Source: Nocardia sp. BSTN01 (GTDB taxonomy: Bacteria > Actinomycetota > Actinomycetes > Mycobacteriales > Mycobacteriaceae). From it: DNA of 64,000 bases. Positions 7,456-15,950 of the stretch are shown one piece after another (position 1 is the stretch's first letter; each line of letters opens with the position of its first letter). The notes under the pieces were generated by a model that was not told where the DNA came from, did not search any database, and saw only the letters and a list, made by a program, of their open reading frames with translations. A program made the translations under genes and the position numbers. The stretch lies in contig NZ_JADKYP010000031.1 of assembly GCF_015354405.1 (NCBI RefSeq), positions 1-64,000 of the forward strand. The letters run 5' to 3'.

Positions 7456-8432
7456 GTACCGCGCGAGGCGCGGCGGTGGCCTCGGAGACGTTTCCGGCGA
7501 TCGGGACATCGGTCGTGGTCGTCTGCACCGATGCCCGGGAGCTGGCTCGCGCGACCGGCCTGGTCCGCGCGCGGCTGGACGACCTCGATCGTGCCGCCTC
7601 GCGCTTTCGCGCGGATTCCGAACTCGCGCAGATCAATTCGCGCAGTGCCGATGCGGCCCGAGCGGGTCGTTCGGAGCAGTTGCGCATCCCGGTCGGCACG
7701 ACCCTCGGTGCGTGTCTGCGGGCGGCGACGCGCACCCAGCGCTTGACCTCGGGGTTGGTCTCGGCCTCCCTGGGGGCGGCGCTGATCGCCTGCGGCTACG
7801 ACGACGATCTGGATGTGGTGCGCGCCCGCGGTGACGTGGGCTCGCCCGCACCCGATCGGATCTCGATTCCCCTGCGGCACATGATCTTCGACGAGCAGCG
7901 ATGGGAGGTGGCGCTGCCCGCGGGAACCGTGCTGGATCTGGGCGCGAGTGCGAAGGCGTGGGCGGCGGATACGATCGCCGCCGAACTGGCCGGGACCGGG
8001 CCCGGTGGCTATCTGGTGAATCTGGGTGGCGACATCGCCGTCGCGGGCACCGTCCCGCCGCAGGGCTGGTCCATCGGGGTGCGGGACTGGAACGACGCCG
8101 TGGTGCAGGTCGTCACCTCGACCGGGCAGGCGTTCGCGACCTCGTCGACGCGGCTGCGCACGTGGGTGCGCGGCGGCATTCGCCGCCATCACATCATCGA
8201 CCCGCGCACCGGCCGGTCCGCCCGGACGCGGTGGGCGCAGGTCACCTGCGCGGGACCCGATGCGGTGCAGGCCAATGCGGCCTCGACGGCCGCGATCATC
8301 CTCGACGATCAGGCGCCGCGATGGCTGACCGATCGCGGCGTGCCCGCCTGCCTGATGACCGTCGACCACGAGGTGGTGACGACTCCGGGGTGGCCCGCCC
8401 CGACCGCGGCGCGGAAGCGGCACGTGTCATGA
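7452..8432 (+). CDS. apbE: FAD:protein FMN transferase
   Basis: ApbE enzymes use FAD to attach FMN covalently to threonine or serine of extracytosolic proteins. The 326-residue sequence keeps the family blocks: RFRADSELAQIN near residue 60, DLGASAKAWAAD (metal and flavin site), YLVNLGGDIAVAG, and HHIIDPRTGRSA. The start overlaps the previous stop and the end overlaps the next start, so translation is coupled. No Tat or lipoprotein signal is visible, unlike many ApbE proteins, so it may act in the cytoplasm or use a partner. No obvious FMN-acceptor domain is encoded in this operon. Confidence 0.85.
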   Translation: MSTARGAAVASETFPAIGTSVVVVCTDARELARATGLVRARLDDLDRAASRFRADSELAQINSRSADAARAGRSEQLRIPVGTTLGACLRAATRTQRLTSGLVSASLGAALIACGYDDDLDVVRARGDVGSPAPDRISIPLRHMIFDEQRWEVALPAGTVLDLGASAKAWAADTIAAELAGTGPGGYLVNLGGDIAVAGTVPPQGWSIGVRDWNDAVVQVVTSTGQAFATSSTRLRTWVRGGIRRHHIIDPRTGRSARTRWAQVTCAGPDAVQANAASTAAIILDDQAPRWLTDRGVPACLMTVDHEVVTTPGWPAPTAARKRHVS

Positions 8433-8995
8433 CCAGTCCGTGGCTGTGGTACGTCTCGCGCGCCGCCGGGGTGGTCAGCCTCGTGCTGCTGACCCTGGTC
8501 GCGCTGCTCGGGATGTTCACGGCCGCGCGGGTGCGCCCCCGGCTCGCGGTATCGGCCGTGGCGATGGGGCTGCATCGCACGCTGGCCCTGGGCACGATCG
8601 TCTTCCTGGCCGCGCACATCGTGACCGCGACGGTCGATACGTACGTCCCTCTCGGATGGCTGTCGACGGTGGTGCCGTTCACGGCCGGCTACGAGCGGCA
8701 ATGGGTCGCGCTGGGCACCCTCGCCCTGGATATCCTGCTGGCCGTCCTCGCGACGTCCCTGCTGCGCCACCGGCTGCCGACCCGGATATGGCGTGCGGTG
8801 CACCTGCTCGCCTACGCGATGGCGCCGCTGGCGGTCGTGCACGGACTGACGATGGCCTCGGCACAGGATCCGGCGCTGTCCGCCGTCACCGTCGCCTGCG
8901 GTGTGGCGCTGGCGATCGGCGCGGTGTGGCGCTGGGCCCTGCCCGACGCGGATCGACATCGCCGCTCGGACATCGCTTCTCAGGAGTGGACGTGA
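8429..8995 (+). CDS. Ferric-reductase-like diheme membrane protein
   Basis: The 188-residue protein has about five or six membrane segments. Four histidines lie in two pairs, H49/H63 and H125/H138, spaced 14 and 13 residues. This is the pattern of two b hemes stacked across the membrane in ferric reductase and NADPH oxidase domains. There is no flavin or NAD domain, so electrons must come from a partner, most simply the downstream NuoF-like protein and ferredoxin. It would carry electrons from the cytoplasm to an outside acceptor. Coupling by ATGA and GTGA overlaps places it in the apbE operon. Confidence 0.8.
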   Translation: MTSPWLWYVSRAAGVVSLVLLTLVALLGMFTAARVRPRLAVSAVAMGLHRTLALGTIVFLAAHIVTATVDTYVPLGWLSTVVPFTAGYERQWVALGTLALDILLAVLATSLLRHRLPTRIWRAVHLLAYAMAPLAVVHGLTMASAQDPALSAVTVACGVALAIGAVWRWALPDADRHRRSDIASQEWT

Positions 8996-10086
8996 CCGGA
9001 CTGCCGGAGTTGCTGGCGGCCGCGGGGCTGCGCGGCCGCGGCGGGGCGAACTTTCCCACCGCCGCCAAACTCGAACTCGCCGCCCGCCACCGGGCCGAGT
9101 TGATCGTCAATGCCTGTGACGGGGAATGGGATTCGGCCAAGGACGCATGGGTCGTCGCGCACCATCTGCCCGAGGTGCTCGACGGCGCCCGGCGCGTTAC
9201 GGCGCAGCGGGTGCGGGTGGCCGCGCACCGGGGTTCGCGGACGCTGGCCGTGCTGGAGGCGGCGGGGGTCGACACCCTCGCGGTGCCCCGGCGGTATGTG
9301 TCGTCGGAGGAGTCGGCGTTGGTCCGGCTGGCGCACGGCGGTCCGGCGCGACCGGTGATGCGGTTCGAACCGATCACAGGCGGCGGCCGGGACCCGCGCG
9401 GGCGACGACTCGCGCCGACACTGGTACTCAACGTCGAAACGGTGTGGCGGATTCAGCAGCTCGCGGAATACGGGCCGGGCTGGTTCCGCTCCTACGGCAC
9501 TGCCGACGAGCCGGGCCCGCGGCTGGTGACGGTTGCCGACGGTGTCCGCGACCCCGGAGTCCATGCCGCGGAGGCGGGGCTGCCCGTCTCCGAAATCCTG
9601 GATCGGGCAGGCGGTCTCACCACCTCTCCGCAGGCGCTGTGGGTGAACGGTCTGAGCGGCGGATTCCTGCCCGCCGAGGCGCGACATACGCTGTGGTCGC
9701 GATCGGCTCTGGCGCCGTTCGGACTCGGGACCGGGGTCGGCACTTTTCGTGTCCTGGCCGCCGGCAGCGATCCGTGGCAGGTGGTGCTGTCCGCGCTGAC
9801 CTATGCGGCGGGAGAATCCGCCGGCCAGTGCGGCCCGTGCATGTTCGGTTTGCCCGCGCTGCGTGACGATCTGAGCGATCTGCTCGAGCGGCGAGCCCCG
9901 GCCGAGACCGCCGAGCGGCTCCTGCGCAGGCTCGCCCGTGTTCCGGGGCGGGGTGCGTGCCGGTTTCCCGACGGCGTGGCCCGGTTCCTGGCTTCCGCCC
10001 TGGACGTGTTCGGCACATCGCTTCTCGTCGAAAGCCTCGGGAGAGAACGCTTTTCGGCCCACAACAAGGATGGATCGTGTCCCTGA
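8992..10086 (+). CDS. NuoF-like NAD(P)H:acceptor flavoprotein subunit
   Basis: The 364-residue protein resembles the NADH-binding subunit of complex I. GRGGANFPTAAKLELA near the N-terminus corresponds to the FMN/NADH glycine-rich motif of NuoF. A central SLBB-like region follows, and the C-terminal iron-sulfur region has GQCGPCMFG (C280, C283) and GACRFPDG (about C323). The third cysteine of the classical CxxCxxC is replaced by Gly286, so the cluster ligation differs from NuoF. It probably oxidises NAD(P)H and passes electrons to the ferredoxin encoded next. GTG start, overlapping the previous stop. Confidence 0.75.
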   Translation: MTGLPELLAAAGLRGRGGANFPTAAKLELAARHRAELIVNACDGEWDSAKDAWVVAHHLPEVLDGARRVTAQRVRVAAHRGSRTLAVLEAAGVDTLAVPRRYVSSEESALVRLAHGGPARPVMRFEPITGGGRDPRGRRLAPTLVLNVETVWRIQQLAEYGPGWFRSYGTADEPGPRLVTVADGVRDPGVHAAEAGLPVSEILDRAGGLTTSPQALWVNGLSGGFLPAEARHTLWSRSALAPFGLGTGVGTFRVLAAGSDPWQVVLSALTYAAGESAGQCGPCMFGLPALRDDLSDLLERRAPAETAERLLRRLARVPGRGACRFPDGVARFLASALDVFGTSLLVESLGRERFSAHNKDGSCP

Positions 10087-10316
10087 CAGCTCGAGCCCTC
10101 GGTATCGGCCGGCCCCCGTCCGGCGTCCTGGCGGTCGATCGCATCGCCTGTACCGGCCACGGCATCTGTGCGCAGGTGCTGCCGGAGAAGATAGTTCCGG
10201 ACGAGTGGGGTTATCCCGTCCTCACCGATTCCGAGCCGGACGCCGCGCTCGCGATCGAGGCGATCAAACTCTGCCCGGCCGCGGCCCTGCGCTGGGTCGC
10301 GCCACCGGTCCGCTGA
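10077..10316 (+). CDS. Small [3Fe-4S]-type ferredoxin
   Basis: The 79-residue protein has C25-x2-H28-x2-C31 and a distant C66-P, the pattern of P450-type [3Fe-4S] ferredoxins in which the middle cysteine is replaced, here by histidine. GTG 10077 overlaps the 3' end of the NuoF-like gene by ten bases. It likely carries electrons between that protein and the diheme membrane protein. Histidine at the variable position may raise the potential, as in other His-variant ferredoxins. Confidence 0.8.
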   Translation: MSLTARALGIGRPPSGVLAVDRIACTGHGICAQVLPEKIVPDEWGYPVLTDSEPDAALAIEAIKLCPAAALRWVAPPVR

Positions 10317-10350
10317 CGAGTAGATACGCTGGCGCCCAGCGCATTCGAGA

Positions 10351-10599
10351 TCAGAGTTCCGCGTGTGCCGTCATCACCGTGGGCGCCGACGTGCCGGACC
10401 AACCGCACGGTGAGGCGCAGGTCGCGATGACCGCATCGGTGATCGTGCCGTCGCTGTAGAGCGTGGTGCGCAGCACGGCCTGTGCCGGGTAGCCGCAGGC
10501 CTGACATTTGCCGAAGTAGTTGAGAATTTCGCGCGACCGGACAGCGGCGATACTGCGCCGCCCGGATGCGCCGTCCAGATGGATGGTTTCGCTGGTCAC
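10351..10599 (-). CDS. Small zinc-ribbon-like protein
   Basis: This 82-residue protein has two cysteine pairs, C32-x2-C35 and C61-x3-C65, as expected for a zinc ribbon, with a strand-rich centre. GTG 10599 has AAGGA five bases upstream. It is convergent with the ferredoxin gene, 34 bp apart. I do not recognise a family, and nothing in the context gives a function. Confidence 0.55.
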   Translation of the reverse strand: MTSETIHLDGASGRRSIAAVRSREILNYFGKCQACGYPAQAVLRTTLYSDGTITDAVIATCASPCGWSGTSAPTVMTAHAEL

Positions 10600-11065
10600 G
10601 GTGATCCTTCGATTCGGTGGACCCGGCGGTGTCGGTGAACGACAATCGAGCCGGCCGGGATCCGCTGCAGAGACCGGCGATCCCCCTGCGATACCGCCGG
10701 GCTCACGCACCGGTCGTGCCGGGTCCGTCGCGGTCACACCCGTGGGCAGTTCAGAGTCCGACGGTCGGCGGCACACTCTCATGTTAATCCCTATGGCTGC
10801 GGATGTGCAGGAATTTCCGATAACTTCCGACCAACGCCCGGCTTTGCGGGTCGGTACCGCCTTGACATATGAGCACGGACTATTCGCCGTCCTGCCAGTT
10901 CCGCGCGATGACTTCACAAAACGTGAATTTCCAGTAACATACGCATCTGCGGGCTCCCGGATCACCGGGGGACCGCGGCCAGCGGGCGAGGGTGCCCGTA
11001 TCCGGTGCGTGCGGGAGGTGCGTGCACCGGATATCCGGCCGATGGGTGAAAGGACTTGCGTCGCA
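10600..11065. other. Intergenic region before the mce locus
   Basis: No convincing gene was seen. The rightward open frame through this region lacks coding character until ATG 11066. Divergent promoters for the zinc-ribbon gene and the small membrane proteins must lie here. A relatively AT-rich stretch runs from about 10780 to 10950. Confidence 0.4.
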
Positions 11066-11290
11066 ATGCTGAAGCGACTCGATCGGCTCTTGAGCTACGA
11101 GATGAAGGTGTCCGAATTCCTCGGGACGCTCATCATTCTCGCCGTGCCCTACGGCATCATCGGGGTGATCTGGACCCTGACGCACACCTCGCACCTGAAG
11201 CAGATGCACGGCATCGACGTGGTCATATCCTTCCTGGGATCGATCGTGTGCTGGCCCGTGCTCACCTTCTCGAACGTCTGCATGACCTAG
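11066..11290 (+). CDS. Small two-helix membrane protein upstream of the mce operon
   Basis: The 74-residue protein has two likely membrane helices (about residues 18-38 and 52-70) joined by a short polar loop with HTSHLKQMH. ATG 11066 follows AAAGGA by 11 bases. It stands three bases before a second small membrane gene and about 420 bp before yrbEA. Pairs of such proteins are common in front of nocardial mce loci, but I know no function. It may assist the permease. Confidence 0.55.
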   Translation: MLKRLDRLLSYEMKVSEFLGTLIILAVPYGIIGVIWTLTHTSHLKQMHGIDVVISFLGSIVCWPVLTFSNVCMT

Positions 11291-11292
11291 TC

Positions 11293-11484
11293 ATGATGGC
11301 GCTGGTGTGGCTCATCGACATCTTGGTGATCGGCGTCAAGATCCTCGGTGGGCGAATCAAGGTCAATCCTGTTCTCCGATTCGGCCTGTGGGTCGCGGTG
11401 TTGTGCGCGGTGGGCGCCGGGATCGCACTGCTCGGGGCGCTGTTGGTGCTGCTGCAGCACTACCTGGAGAATCTCCCCGAATGA
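11293..11484 (+). CDS. Small two-helix membrane protein
   Basis: The 63-residue protein is almost entirely two hydrophobic helices (residues 3-20 and 29-55) linked by GGRIKVNP. Two adjacent ATG codons (11293, 11296) could start it. It directly follows the previous small membrane gene and is presumably co-transcribed with it. No family recognised. Confidence 0.5.
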   Translation: MMALVWLIDILVIGVKILGGRIKVNPVLRFGLWVAVLCAVGAGIALLGALLVLLQHYLENLPE

Positions 11485-11714
11485 ACCGGGTAGCATCCGT
11501 CTGAAGACGGAATATTCCATAACTTAGTGGCTGGTCGCGCGGGCGGAAACTCGTGCAATATCGCATCGATCCGATTCGGCAATGCGAGAACAGTCGATAA
11601 CTTACTATCTTGTGTCGCACCGAATCGGTGTGTAACACTTCACACGCTCACCGCCCGGCAGCTTCGTTGCGGCTGCCCGCGACAAGCGGTGAGCGTGAGA
11701 AAGGAACGACCGCT
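11485..11714 (+). promoter_or_regulatory. mce operon leader with nested hairpin
   Basis: This gap holds the likely mce promoter and leader. GGAATATTCC (11510-11519) is followed at once by TAACTTAGTGG (11520-11530), an element that recurs at 22600. Nearer the gene, CGCTCACCGC (11645-11654) pairs with GCGGTGAGCG (11686-11695), and GGCAGC pairs with GCTGCC inside it. This two-level hairpin ends five bases before the AAAGGA ribosome site at 11700. Confidence 0.5.
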
Positions 11715-12605
11715 GTGACGTCGACTCGAGTCTCCGATCGGCCGGATCCGCCGGCTCCGCCCTGGCGGACCGCCGACGAGGGCGAACTGCAGCGACTTGT
11801 CGAGGCGGCCGGCGGCCTCTGGCGCCGGCATCCGCAACGTTCGCTGGAAACCCTCGGCCGACAGGTCGCGCTGGGGCGGGAGGCGTTCGTTCAGCTCTTC
11901 GTCGCGATGATCCAGCGCCGGTTTCCGTACCAGGAATTCATCAGGCAGTGCGCCTTCATGGCCAATGTCTCGGCCGCGCCGACGGTATTCGTGGCCATTC
12001 CGATCGCCGTCGTGGTGTCCATCGAGGTCGGTGCGCTGGTGAACCAGGTGGGCGCGACGACGTTCATCGGTTCGGTTGCCGCACTGGGGATCATCCGTCA
12101 GGGCGCGCCGCTGGTCTCGGCGCTGATGATCGCCGGTGCGGTGGGTTCGGCGATCTGTGCCGACCTCGGATCGCGGACGATCCGCGAGGAGATCGACGCC
12201 ATGCGGGTGATGGGTGTCGATCCGGTGCGCCGGCTGGTCGCTCCGCGGCTGGCCGCGGCGGTACTGGTGAGCGTATTGCTCTGCGGCTTCATCGTTTTCG
12301 TCGGATTCGCGACGGCGTACATGTTCAACGTGTACGCCCAATCCGGCACTCCCGGATCGTTCATCGGATCGTTCGCGTCGTTCGCGGTCGCCAGCGATCT
12401 GTTGATCGCCCTGACGAAGGCCGCGATCTTCGGCGCGCTCACGGCGATCATCGCCTGCGATGTGGGTCTGCACACCAGCGGCGGACCGGCCGGTGTCGCG
12501 AATTCGGTGAACTCCGCGGTGGTCAGCTCCGCGCTGATGTTGTTCGCTACCAACATCATTCTCACCCAGCTGTCGAATACCTTGCTCCCGACGAAGGTCG
12601 GCTGA
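11715..12605 (+). CDS. yrbEA: MCE permease subunit YrbEA
   Basis: The 296-residue protein is one of the paired MlaE-family permeases that form the membrane pore of Mce lipid importers. It has about five helices after an amphipathic N-terminal domain. The conserved EQ-loop-like motif IREEIDAMRVMGVDPVRRLVAPR, where the MceG ATPase docks, is at about residues 155-177. GTG 11715 is chosen for the AAAGGA nine bases upstream. It is followed after one base by yrbEB. The ATPase (MceG) is not in this window, as is usual for actinobacteria, where it is encoded elsewhere. Confidence 0.92.
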   Translation: MTSTRVSDRPDPPAPPWRTADEGELQRLVEAAGGLWRRHPQRSLETLGRQVALGREAFVQLFVAMIQRRFPYQEFIRQCAFMANVSAAPTVFVAIPIAVVVSIEVGALVNQVGATTFIGSVAALGIIRQGAPLVSALMIAGAVGSAICADLGSRTIREEIDAMRVMGVDPVRRLVAPRLAAAVLVSVLLCGFIVFVGFATAYMFNVYAQSGTPGSFIGSFASFAVASDLLIALTKAAIFGALTAIIACDVGLHTSGGPAGVANSVNSAVVSSALMLFATNIILTQLSNTLLPTKVG

Positions 12606-12606
12606 G

Positions 12607-13470
12607 ATGGCCAGTTCCTACACGCCGCCCGCGGCCCGGCCGCTGCGCGCCGTCGGACATGCGGCGCTGGCCCCGGTGCACGCGAACCAGCGCCTCGGGC
12701 ATCAGGCCATCACCTTCTTCCAGGCGCTGGCCGCGATCCCGTTCGTGGTCAAGCACTATCGGAAGGAACTCGCCCGGCTGACGGCCGATGTGAGCTGGGG
12801 TAACGGGTCGCTGATCGTCGGTGGCGGCACCATCGGCGTCGTCTTCATCCTGTGTTCGTTCGGCGGGATCATCGTCGGAATGGAGTCGTTCACGGCGTTG
12901 AACCTCCTGACCATGAGCCCACTGACCGGCGCCATCGCCGGTTTCGCGACCACCCGGGAATTGGCGCCCATCCTGGCGACCCTGGCCTTCGCGATTCAAT
13001 CGGGCTGCCGGTTCACCGCGCAGCTGGGTTCGATGCGGATCTCCGAGGAGATCGACGCGCTGGAATCGTGCGCGATCCGGCCGCTGCCCTACCTGGTCAG
13101 CACCCGGATGATCGCGGCGACGGTGACGATCGTCCCGCTCTACAGCGTCGGTCTGGCCGCCGCCTATCTGACCACCAAACTCACGGTGCTGTTCCTCGGC
13201 GGCACCACCGCGGGGACCTACGACCACTACTTCTTCCAGTTCCTGATCGGGCCGGACGTCTTCTATTCGCTGCTGAAGGTCGTGCTCTTCACACTGCTCG
13301 CCACCTTCATCCAGTGCTACTACGGCTATGTCGCCAGCGGCGGGCCGGAGGGAGTCGGAGTGGCGGCCGGGCGGGCGATCAAGATGGTGATCGTCGTGAT
13401 GGTGTTCGCGAATCTCTTTCTCACCCTGGCGATCTGGGGTATCGACCCCGGATTCCGGATCTCAGGATAG
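12607..13470 (+). CDS. yrbEB: MCE permease subunit YrbEB
   Basis: The 287-residue MlaE-family permease is the partner of YrbEA. It carries the same coupling motif in the form RISEEIDALESCAIRPLPYLVSTR, five or six membrane helices, and the conserved GTTAGTYDHYF periplasmic loop. The gene begins two bases after the yrbEA stop and its stop abuts the mceA start. With the six Mce proteins it would form one transporter for a lipid such as a sterol or mycolic/fatty acid. Which lipid cannot be decided from these subunits. Confidence 0.92.
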   Translation: MASSYTPPAARPLRAVGHAALAPVHANQRLGHQAITFFQALAAIPFVVKHYRKELARLTADVSWGNGSLIVGGGTIGVVFILCSFGGIIVGMESFTALNLLTMSPLTGAIAGFATTRELAPILATLAFAIQSGCRFTAQLGSMRISEEIDALESCAIRPLPYLVSTRMIAATVTIVPLYSVGLAAAYLTTKLTVLFLGGTTAGTYDHYFFQFLIGPDVFYSLLKVVLFTLLATFIQCYYGYVASGGPEGVGVAAGRAIKMVIVVMVFANLFLTLAIWGIDPGFRISG

Positions 13471-14931
13471 GTGTCGTTCGTGATTCTCGATCCCAGTGGC
13501 CGCGGTGCGACCGCTCGCCAGCTCACGCTGGCCGGTCTCGCGATGCTGCTCGTGGTGGCCGCGCTGCTGTATCTGCTGGCCTTGCGCTACACCGGTCGTT
13601 TCACCGAGAAGGTTCCCGTCCATGCCGTTCTCACCAGTACCGGAGACGGGCTGCCCAAACATGCCGACGTGAAATTCCGCGGCATGGTCGTCGGCACCGT
13701 CGATGCGGTCGAGGTGGTGGCGAAAGGGGAGCGGCAGCGCGCCGATATCGCGCTGAAACCGCGTGTCGCCGAGGCGATTCCGGCCAACGTCACCGCCCGT
13801 GTCATTCCCAACAACCTGTTCGGCGTGACCGCGATCGAATTGGTCGACAACGGGCCCGACACCGCGAAACTGCATTCCGGCTCGACCATTGCCCAGGACA
13901 CCGGTGCCGCGACCGTTCAATTGCAGACCACGCTCAACGTCCTGCGCAATGTGCTGAGCAATATTCAGCCGGAGAAGCTGGGCCGGGTGCTGGCGACGCT
14001 GTCCGCGGCGCTGGAACCGTCGGCGCGGGTGCCGGGTTCGACCGTGGAACGGCTCGACACCTGGGTCACCCAGGTGCACGATATTCCCGATATCGGCGAC
14101 CTGCTCGGTGATCTGGGCCGTGCCGCCACCGCACTGAGTCAGTCGGCGCCGGAATTGGTGGGCGTGCTGTCGGACTCGGTGACGACCGCGCGGACCCTCA
14201 CCGAGCGCCGCTCGAATCTCGTCGCGCTGCTGACGAATGCGGGTGGCGCCGTCGACTCGGTCAACCACCTGTTCGCGCGCAACCCGGATTCGGGCAAATT
14301 CCTCGTCGCCGGTCTGGACGATCTGTTCGGCGGCCTGGCCAAGGATCCCGAGGCGATTCCGTTCACCGCCGCCAACCTCAACACGGCGTTGCAACGTCTG
14401 AAGACCACGTTCCACTGGGGTCCGAAACAACAGATGGTGTGGGCGATGGACGCCTCGCTCACTCCGTTCCAGCAGTACACCGCGAAGGACTGCCCGCACT
14501 ACGGCGACGAGTACGGTCCGCGCTGCGGTGGTGCGACCGTGCCGAATGTGGCTCCACCGCAGGTCTATCCGCAACAGCAGCTGCCGCGCTGGCTCGACGC
14601 GGCCGGACCCCGTCCGACGCCGGCTCCCGCGGCGCCGACCGCGCCCGCGCAGCAGCCGCTGATCCCCGGCCTGCCCGCCCTGCCCGGCGTTCCGGCGCTG
14701 CCCGGTCTGCCGAGCCTGCCGCTGATCCCCGGCATCACCGCACCGGCCGCCTACCGCGCCACGCCCGGTGATCCGGCGGCCACCCGTCCCGCCGCCCTGC
14801 GTGGGCCCGCCGCGGTGGCCGCGGTGGTCGGCGGTCCGCCGAATGTGGCGCAGCTCCTGCTGCTGGGGCCGGTCCTCGCCGGGGGCTATCTGACTGTGGG
14901 CGAGACGCCGGAAGGTGGTGTGACGCAGTGA
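13471..14931 (+). CDS. mceA: Mce family protein MceA
   Basis: The 486-residue protein has an N-terminal membrane anchor (about residues 18-40), then the MCE domain (VPVHAVLTSTGDGLPKHADVKFRG through AIELVDNGP) and a long helical region that builds the periplasmic tube. The C-terminal tail, from about residue 370, is rich in Pro, Ala and Leu with GLPALPGVPALPGLPSL repeats, typical of MceA. Cysteines near residues 344 and 352 may form a disulfide. GTG start directly after the yrbEB stop; the end overlaps mceB by four bases. Confidence 0.9.
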   Translation: MSFVILDPSGRGATARQLTLAGLAMLLVVAALLYLLALRYTGRFTEKVPVHAVLTSTGDGLPKHADVKFRGMVVGTVDAVEVVAKGERQRADIALKPRVAEAIPANVTARVIPNNLFGVTAIELVDNGPDTAKLHSGSTIAQDTGAATVQLQTTLNVLRNVLSNIQPEKLGRVLATLSAALEPSARVPGSTVERLDTWVTQVHDIPDIGDLLGDLGRAATALSQSAPELVGVLSDSVTTARTLTERRSNLVALLTNAGGAVDSVNHLFARNPDSGKFLVAGLDDLFGGLAKDPEAIPFTAANLNTALQRLKTTFHWGPKQQMVWAMDASLTPFQQYTAKDCPHYGDEYGPRCGGATVPNVAPPQVYPQQQLPRWLDAAGPRPTPAPAAPTAPAQQPLIPGLPALPGVPALPGLPSLPLIPGITAPAAYRATPGDPAATRPAALRGPAAVAAVVGGPPNVAQLLLLGPVLAGGYLTVGETPEGGVTQ

Positions 14932-15950
14932 AATCGACTAAGGCACTGATCGGTTTCGGCATCTTCGCGGTCGTCGCGATCGCGCTGACCTCGACCATCT
15001 ACGGCAGCCTGCAACGCACGGTGCCGGGCTCGACCAGCCGGTACTCAGCCGTCTTCTCCGATGTGCTCGGACTGCGGGTCGGCGACGACGTGCGCATGGC
15101 CGGGGTGCGGGTCGGCCGGGTGGACAAGATCGACTTCGTCGGCGACTACAAGGCCGGCGTGGAGTTCAGCATCCGGAGCAACCAGCATCTGACCACCACG
15201 ACCAAGGCGATGGTGCGCTACCAGAACCTGATCGGCCAGCGTTACGTCGCGCTGGCTCCGGGGAAGGAAGCGGGCACATCGTTGCCGGCGGGCGGGCGCA
15301 TTCCCCTCGAGCACACCGAGCCGTCGTTCGACGTGTCGGCCCTGCTGTCCGGCTTCGAGCCGCTGTTCTCGGTGCTGCAACCCGATCAGGTGAATTCGCT
15401 GTCCGAGACGCTGATTCAGGCGCTGCAGGGCAATCAGGTCTCGCTGAGCACCTTGATTACCCAGGCCGCGCAGCTGGCCGGAACCTTCGGCCAGCGCGAC
15501 AAGATCCTCGGTGACGTGGTCTCGAACCTCAGCAGCGTGATGTCCGGCCTGGCGCATCGCAGCAACGAACTCGAGACACTGATCACCCAGACCCGTTCGC
15601 TGATGGACGGGCTCTACGCCCAGGGTGAGGCGTTGAAGTCGTCGGTCGACCAGGTCGCCACCTCGACCGATTCGCTGGTCGGATTGGTGGCCCAGGTCAA
15701 GCCCGGCATCGCGGCCGCGCAGAACAAGGCCACCACCGGTGTGGCGCTGCTGCTGCTCAACGGCGCGTCGCTGGACCGCGCGGCGGTGCAACTGCCGAAC
15801 ATGCTGAACCGGGTGGCCCAGTTCTCCAGTTACGGCGCCTACGCCAGCGCCTACTTCTGTGGTCTCGACGTCTCGCTGTGGGGCGTGCTCCTGCCGCCGG
15901 GCCTGTTCTCCCAGATCGGTGGCAACGCGCATTCGGAGGTGTGCCGGTGA
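14928..15950 (+). CDS. mceB: Mce family protein MceB
   Basis: The 340-residue protein has an anchor helix (residues 4-24), the MCE domain (SRYSAVFSDVLGLRVGDDVRMAGVRVGRV), a conserved block ending IPLEHTEPSFDVSALLSGFEPLF, a helical barrel region, and the ending SQIGGNAHSEVCR. GTG start with GTGA overlap to mceA. A second, solitary gene for a protein of the same type is at 51632, and the two share nearly every block listed here. Expected role: one of six subunits lining the lipid channel between outer membrane and permease. Confidence 0.92.
   Translation: MKSTKALIGFGIFAVVAIALTSTIYGSLQRTVPGSTSRYSAVFSDVLGLRVGDDVRMAGVRVGRVDKIDFVGDYKAGVEFSIRSNQHLTTTTKAMVRYQNLIGQRYVALAPGKEAGTSLPAGGRIPLEHTEPSFDVSALLSGFEPLFSVLQPDQVNSLSETLIQALQGNQVSLSTLITQAAQLAGTFGQRDKILGDVVSNLSSVMSGLAHRSNELETLITQTRSLMDGLYAQGEALKSSVDQVATSTDSLVGLVAQVKPGIAAAQNKATTGVALLLLNGASLDRAAVQLPNMLNRVAQFSSYGAYASAYFCGLDVSLWGVLLPPGLFSQIGGNAHSEVCR

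Noticed and set aside
5856-8423. An 855-codon leftward open frame
   Set aside because: It is the GC-rich shadow of lcp and apbE, with Arg/His/Gly-rich composition and no domain.
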